NCBI GenBank assembly: GCA_038321965.1
Contig: JBBQFL010000022.1
Span: forward strand, 1-64,000
Reading direction: 5' to 3'
Length of the DNA: 64,000 nt
Origin: UKL13-2 sp038321965
GTDB taxonomy: Bacteria > Pseudomonadota > Gammaproteobacteria > Burkholderiales > Usitatibacteraceae
The notes beneath the pieces were generated by a model, which did not search any database, was not told where the DNA came from, and saw only the letters and a list, made by a program, of their open reading frames with translations. Position numbers and translations under genes: made by a program. Shown here piece by piece: positions 61,941-64,000 of this stretch (positions are counted from its first letter, which is position 1; the number at the start of each line of letters is the position of its first letter).

Positions 61941-63164
61941 ATGATCGCATTCCCCCAATCCGCGCACTTTGTTCAACCGCTGTCACTGGCCAGCGGCGCG
62001 ACCCTGCGTGCTTATGATCTGGCGTTTGAAACTTACGGTACGCTCAACGCGGAAAAATCTAACGCTATCCTGATTTGCCACGCGCTTAACGCCTCACATC
62101 ACGTCGCCGGCACTTACGAGAACGAAGCAGAAAACGTCGGCTGGTGGGACAATATGGTCGGCCCCGGCAAACCGGTCGATACCGAGCGCTTCTTCGTCAT
62201 CGGCGTCAACAATCTGGGCTCCTGCTTTGGTTCTACCGGACCACTATCGATCAACCCGGATACCGGACGCGCATATAGCGCCGATTTCCCGCTGGTGACG
62301 GTGGAAGACTGGGTCGACTCGCATGTGCGTCTGATCGAACACCTGGGCATTGCGAAGCTCGCCGCCGTGATGGGTGGCTCACTGGGCGGCATGCAGGCGA
62401 TCTGCTGGGCCATCCGCTATCCGGATCGTGTCGCCAATGCGCTCGTCATTGCAGCGGCGCCGAATCTGTCGGCACAGAATATCGCGTTCAACGAAGTCGC
62501 ACGACAGGCGATACTGACCGACCCGGAATTTCACGGCGGCCATTTCGCCGAGCAGCACGTCGTGCCCAAACGCGGGCTGACGGTGGCACGCATGATCGGT
62601 CACATCACCTACATTTCGGACGACCAGATGGAAGCGAAGTTCGGCCGCGATTTGCGCGCCGGACTCAAATATTCCTTTGATTCGGAATTCCAGATCGAAT
62701 CGTATCTGCGCTATCAAGGCGAGAAGTTCTCCACCTATTACGACGCCAATACTTATCTGCGCGTGACCAAGGCACTCGACTATTTCGACCCGGCGCGCGA
62801 GTATGGCGGCGATCTCGCCAAGGCGCTGGCACCCGCAACCGCAAAATTTTTGGTGATCTCCTTCACCACCGATTGGCGCTTCTCACCCGCGCGCTCGCGC
62901 GAGATCGTCAAGGCGCTGCTGGCCGAAAAGAAAAATGTGACCTACGCCGAGATCGAAGCGCCGCACGGCCACGACGCGTTCCTGCTTGACGATGTGCAAT
63001 ATCACGGCGTGGTGCGGACGTTTCTGGAAAATGCCGGCCCCCTCTCCCCAACCCCTCTCCCACGAGGGGAGAGGGGCTCGTCTGTTCAAGCCTCTCTCCC
63101 CTCGCGGGAGACAAGGGAACACTTGAAGCGGAGCAGAGGTGGGAGAGAGGGGGCCGCCACATGA
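61941..63164 (+). CDS. metX: Homoserine O-acyltransferase
   Basis: A 407-aa alpha/beta hydrolase of methionine synthesis that acylates homoserine (acetyl- or succinyl-CoA; MetX-type enzymes use either). It has CHALNASHHVAG (about 52-63), GSTGPLSINPDTG, and the nucleophile elbow GGSLGGMQ (Ser near 147). Catalytic Asp is in SFTTDWRFSP and His in EAPHGHDAFL. The family end is about residue 364 (FLENA). Some 43 extra residues follow, encoded by a REP-like composite element (63036-63155). The stop overlaps the metW ATG (ATGA). Expression is probably under the SAM-II-like leader. Confidence 0.93.
   Translation: MIAFPQSAHFVQPLSLASGATLRAYDLAFETYGTLNAEKSNAILICHALNASHHVAGTYENEAENVGWWDNMVGPGKPVDTERFFVIGVNNLGSCFGSTGPLSINPDTGRAYSADFPLVTVEDWVDSHVRLIEHLGIAKLAAVMGGSLGGMQAICWAIRYPDRVANALVIAAAPNLSAQNIAFNEVARQAILTDPEFHGGHFAEQHVVPKRGLTVARMIGHITYISDDQMEAKFGRDLRAGLKYSFDSEFQIESYLRYQGEKFSTYYDANTYLRVTKALDYFDPAREYGGDLAKALAPATAKFLVISFTTDWRFSPARSREIVKALLAEKKNVTYAEIEAPHGHDAFLLDDVQYHGVVRTFLENAGPLSPTPLPRGERGSSVQASLPSRETREHLKRSRGGREGAAT
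63036..63155. repeat. 120-bp composite REP-like element inside the 3' end of metX
   Basis: Ends are inverted (GGCCCCCTCTC at 63036 and GAGAGGGGGCC at 63155). Two palindromic units lie inside: CCCCTCTCCCACGAGGGGAG (63052 on) and CTCTCCCCTCGCGGGAG (63093 on). It is read in frame as the last part of MetX (LSPTPLPRGERGSS and onwards) and keeps the ATGA junction with metW. Confidence 0.75.
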
Positions 63165-63745
63165 TCACCCGCAAAGACTTCGATGCCATCTCTCACTGGA
63201 TCAAACCCGGCGCGTCAGTACTCGACCTCGGCTGCGGCGACGGCGAATTGCTCGTCCATCTGGAACAATCGCGGCACATCATCGGTTACGGCATCGAGAA
63301 CGACGACGCTGGCATCCTTGCCTGCATCGCCAACGGCGTTAACGTCATTCAGTCAAACCTCGAGTCGGGATTAAAGGAAGTCGGCGATGGCGCCTTTGAT
63401 TACGTCATCCTCTCGCAGACCCTGCAGGCGATGAAACGCACCGAAGCGGTGGTGGATGAAATGCTGCGCGTCGGTCGTGAGGCGATCGTCAGCTTTCCCA
63501 ATTTTGGCTACTGGCAGCATCGCTGGCAATTGCTCAAGGGTCGCATGCCGGTCTCGGACGCCTTGCCCTACGAATGGCACAACACGCCAAACGTACACAT
63601 GTGCACCGTCGCCGATTTCGACGCGTTTTGCGCCCGCAAGAATTTGCGCGTGCTCAATCGGCTGGTGATGAATGGCGAACACGAGCAGACGCTGCTGCCG
63701 AATTTGATGGGGACGCTCGCGTTGTATCGGCTGGCGAAAGGTTAG
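63161..63745 (+). CDS. metW: Methionine biosynthesis protein MetW
   Basis: A 194-aa class I SAM-methyltransferase-fold protein. Motif I is ASVLDLGCGDGELL (about 19-32), followed by GIENDDAGILACIANGVNVIQ and the MetW stretch YVILSQTLQAMKRTE. MetW accompanies MetX in many proteobacteria and is needed for full homoserine acyltransferase function in some. It probably acts as a complex partner rather than a methylating enzyme. Coupled to metX by ATGA. Length is normal. Confidence 0.93.
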   Translation: MITRKDFDAISHWIKPGASVLDLGCGDGELLVHLEQSRHIIGYGIENDDAGILACIANGVNVIQSNLESGLKEVGDGAFDYVILSQTLQAMKRTEAVVDEMLRVGREAIVSFPNFGYWQHRWQLLKGRMPVSDALPYEWHNTPNVHMCTVADFDAFCARKNLRVLNRLVMNGEHEQTLLPNLMGTLALYRLAKG

Positions 63746-63821
63746 CAGCGCCCCCTCTTTTGTGCCCACTATCGTTGACTGCAGCGGTCTGTTTCGCAAT
63801 CCGACGCGATTGGCTCGCCAT

Positions 63822-64000
63822 TCAATGCAGCCATAACGGAAGCTGGTTCTGGTAAATCGGAAACATGTGGTGAAAGCTCGCAAAGAACGGCACCGATGAC
63901 AGGATGTTGAACGCAAACGTGCCCGCCCCCAGGTGACGGCGCGCCACCCGGTCGGCTTGACGCGCAGGGTCAATGCGACGGCGCCGCCTTGCAGCATGAA
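63822..64000 (-). CDS. C-terminal part of an unidentified protein, cut by the window edge
   Basis: The last 59 codons of a minus-strand frame ending in a TGA at 63822-63824. The visible end reads GAGTFAFNILSSVPFFASFH, then HMFPIYQNQLPLWLH. The first 20 or so visible residues are Arg-rich and may not be coding in this frame; an alternative frame starts MLQGGAVALTLRV near 63997, so a frameshift or a short damaged gene is possible. I do not recognise the family. Convergent with metW. Confidence 0.35.
   Translation of the reverse strand, partial: HAARRRRRIDPARQADRVARRHLGAGTFAFNILSSVPFFASFHHMFPIYQNQLPLWLH

Noticed and set aside
63371..63997. 208-aa minus-strand frame opposite metW
   Set aside because: Mostly antisense to metW with poor composition; only the part beyond 63822 in another frame looks possibly coding and is reported as partial.

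Overview
The window reads as chromosomal DNA of a moderately GC-rich betaproteobacterium. The reasons are a type II secretion cluster in the Xanthomonas Xps-like order E-F-G-H-I-J-K-L-M-N-D, a metX-metW pair, a pcm-rhodanese-tolC group, beta-class glutathione transferase, LPS core genes (waaC, waaA) and dTDP-rhamnose genes. I cannot place it below class. Genes are densely packed, many with 4-bp ATGA overlaps. No rRNA, tRNA, CRISPR array or insertion sequence was seen.

Layout. 1-4.4 kb: KefF/KefC-type K+ efflux pair, a patatin-like lipase and 3-hydroxybutyrate dehydrogenase. 4.6-15.1 kb: membrane adenylate cyclase, purine nucleoside phosphorylase, a patch of decayed small ORFs, a ring-cleavage dioxygenase homologue, glutathione transferase with a divergent LysR regulator, a SulP transporter, and bioA-dacB. 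15.3-20.8 kb is accessory: an unknown protein, a small secreted protein, a hairpin repeat, and an MmeI-like (type IIL) restriction-modification gene. That gene carries an extra DUF559 nuclease domain between inverted REP-like repeats and is translationally coupled to a PIN/NYN-like gene.

20.8-31.9 kb: one apparent operon of a periplasmic parvulin-type isomerase, a Wzm/Wzt ABC exporter and three tandem TPR/GT41 (OGT/SPINDLY-like) glycosyltransferases, one of which holds two GT units in a single chain. 32-35.8 kb: three secreted or surface proteins (IPT/TIG protein, 546-aa exported protein, lipoprotein). 36-47.4 kb: complete Xps-type type II secretion operon. 47.6-54.4 kb: dTDP-L-rhamnose genes rfbBACD, a family-2 glycosyltransferase, waaC and waaA. 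54.5-57.7 kb: tolC-like gene, rhodanese, pcm, and a TetR regulator with a palindromic operator. 57.8-63.7 kb: TPP riboswitch and thiC, upp with a RutR-like regulator, then a SAM-II-type riboswitch with a terminator ahead of metX-metW. The right edge cuts an unidentified reverse-strand reading frame.

Themes. Much of the window builds the cell surface: LPS core, rhamnose, exporter, cytoplasmic glycosyltransferases, secretion machine and candidate cargo. REP-like palindromes recur in the window, several translated in frame inside genes. A separate dispersed repeat of about 70 bp is present in about four copies. The most unusual objects are the RM gene with an embedded nuclease cassette plus PIN-like partner, the triple GT41/ABC exporter operon, and the SAM-II-like leader of metX.
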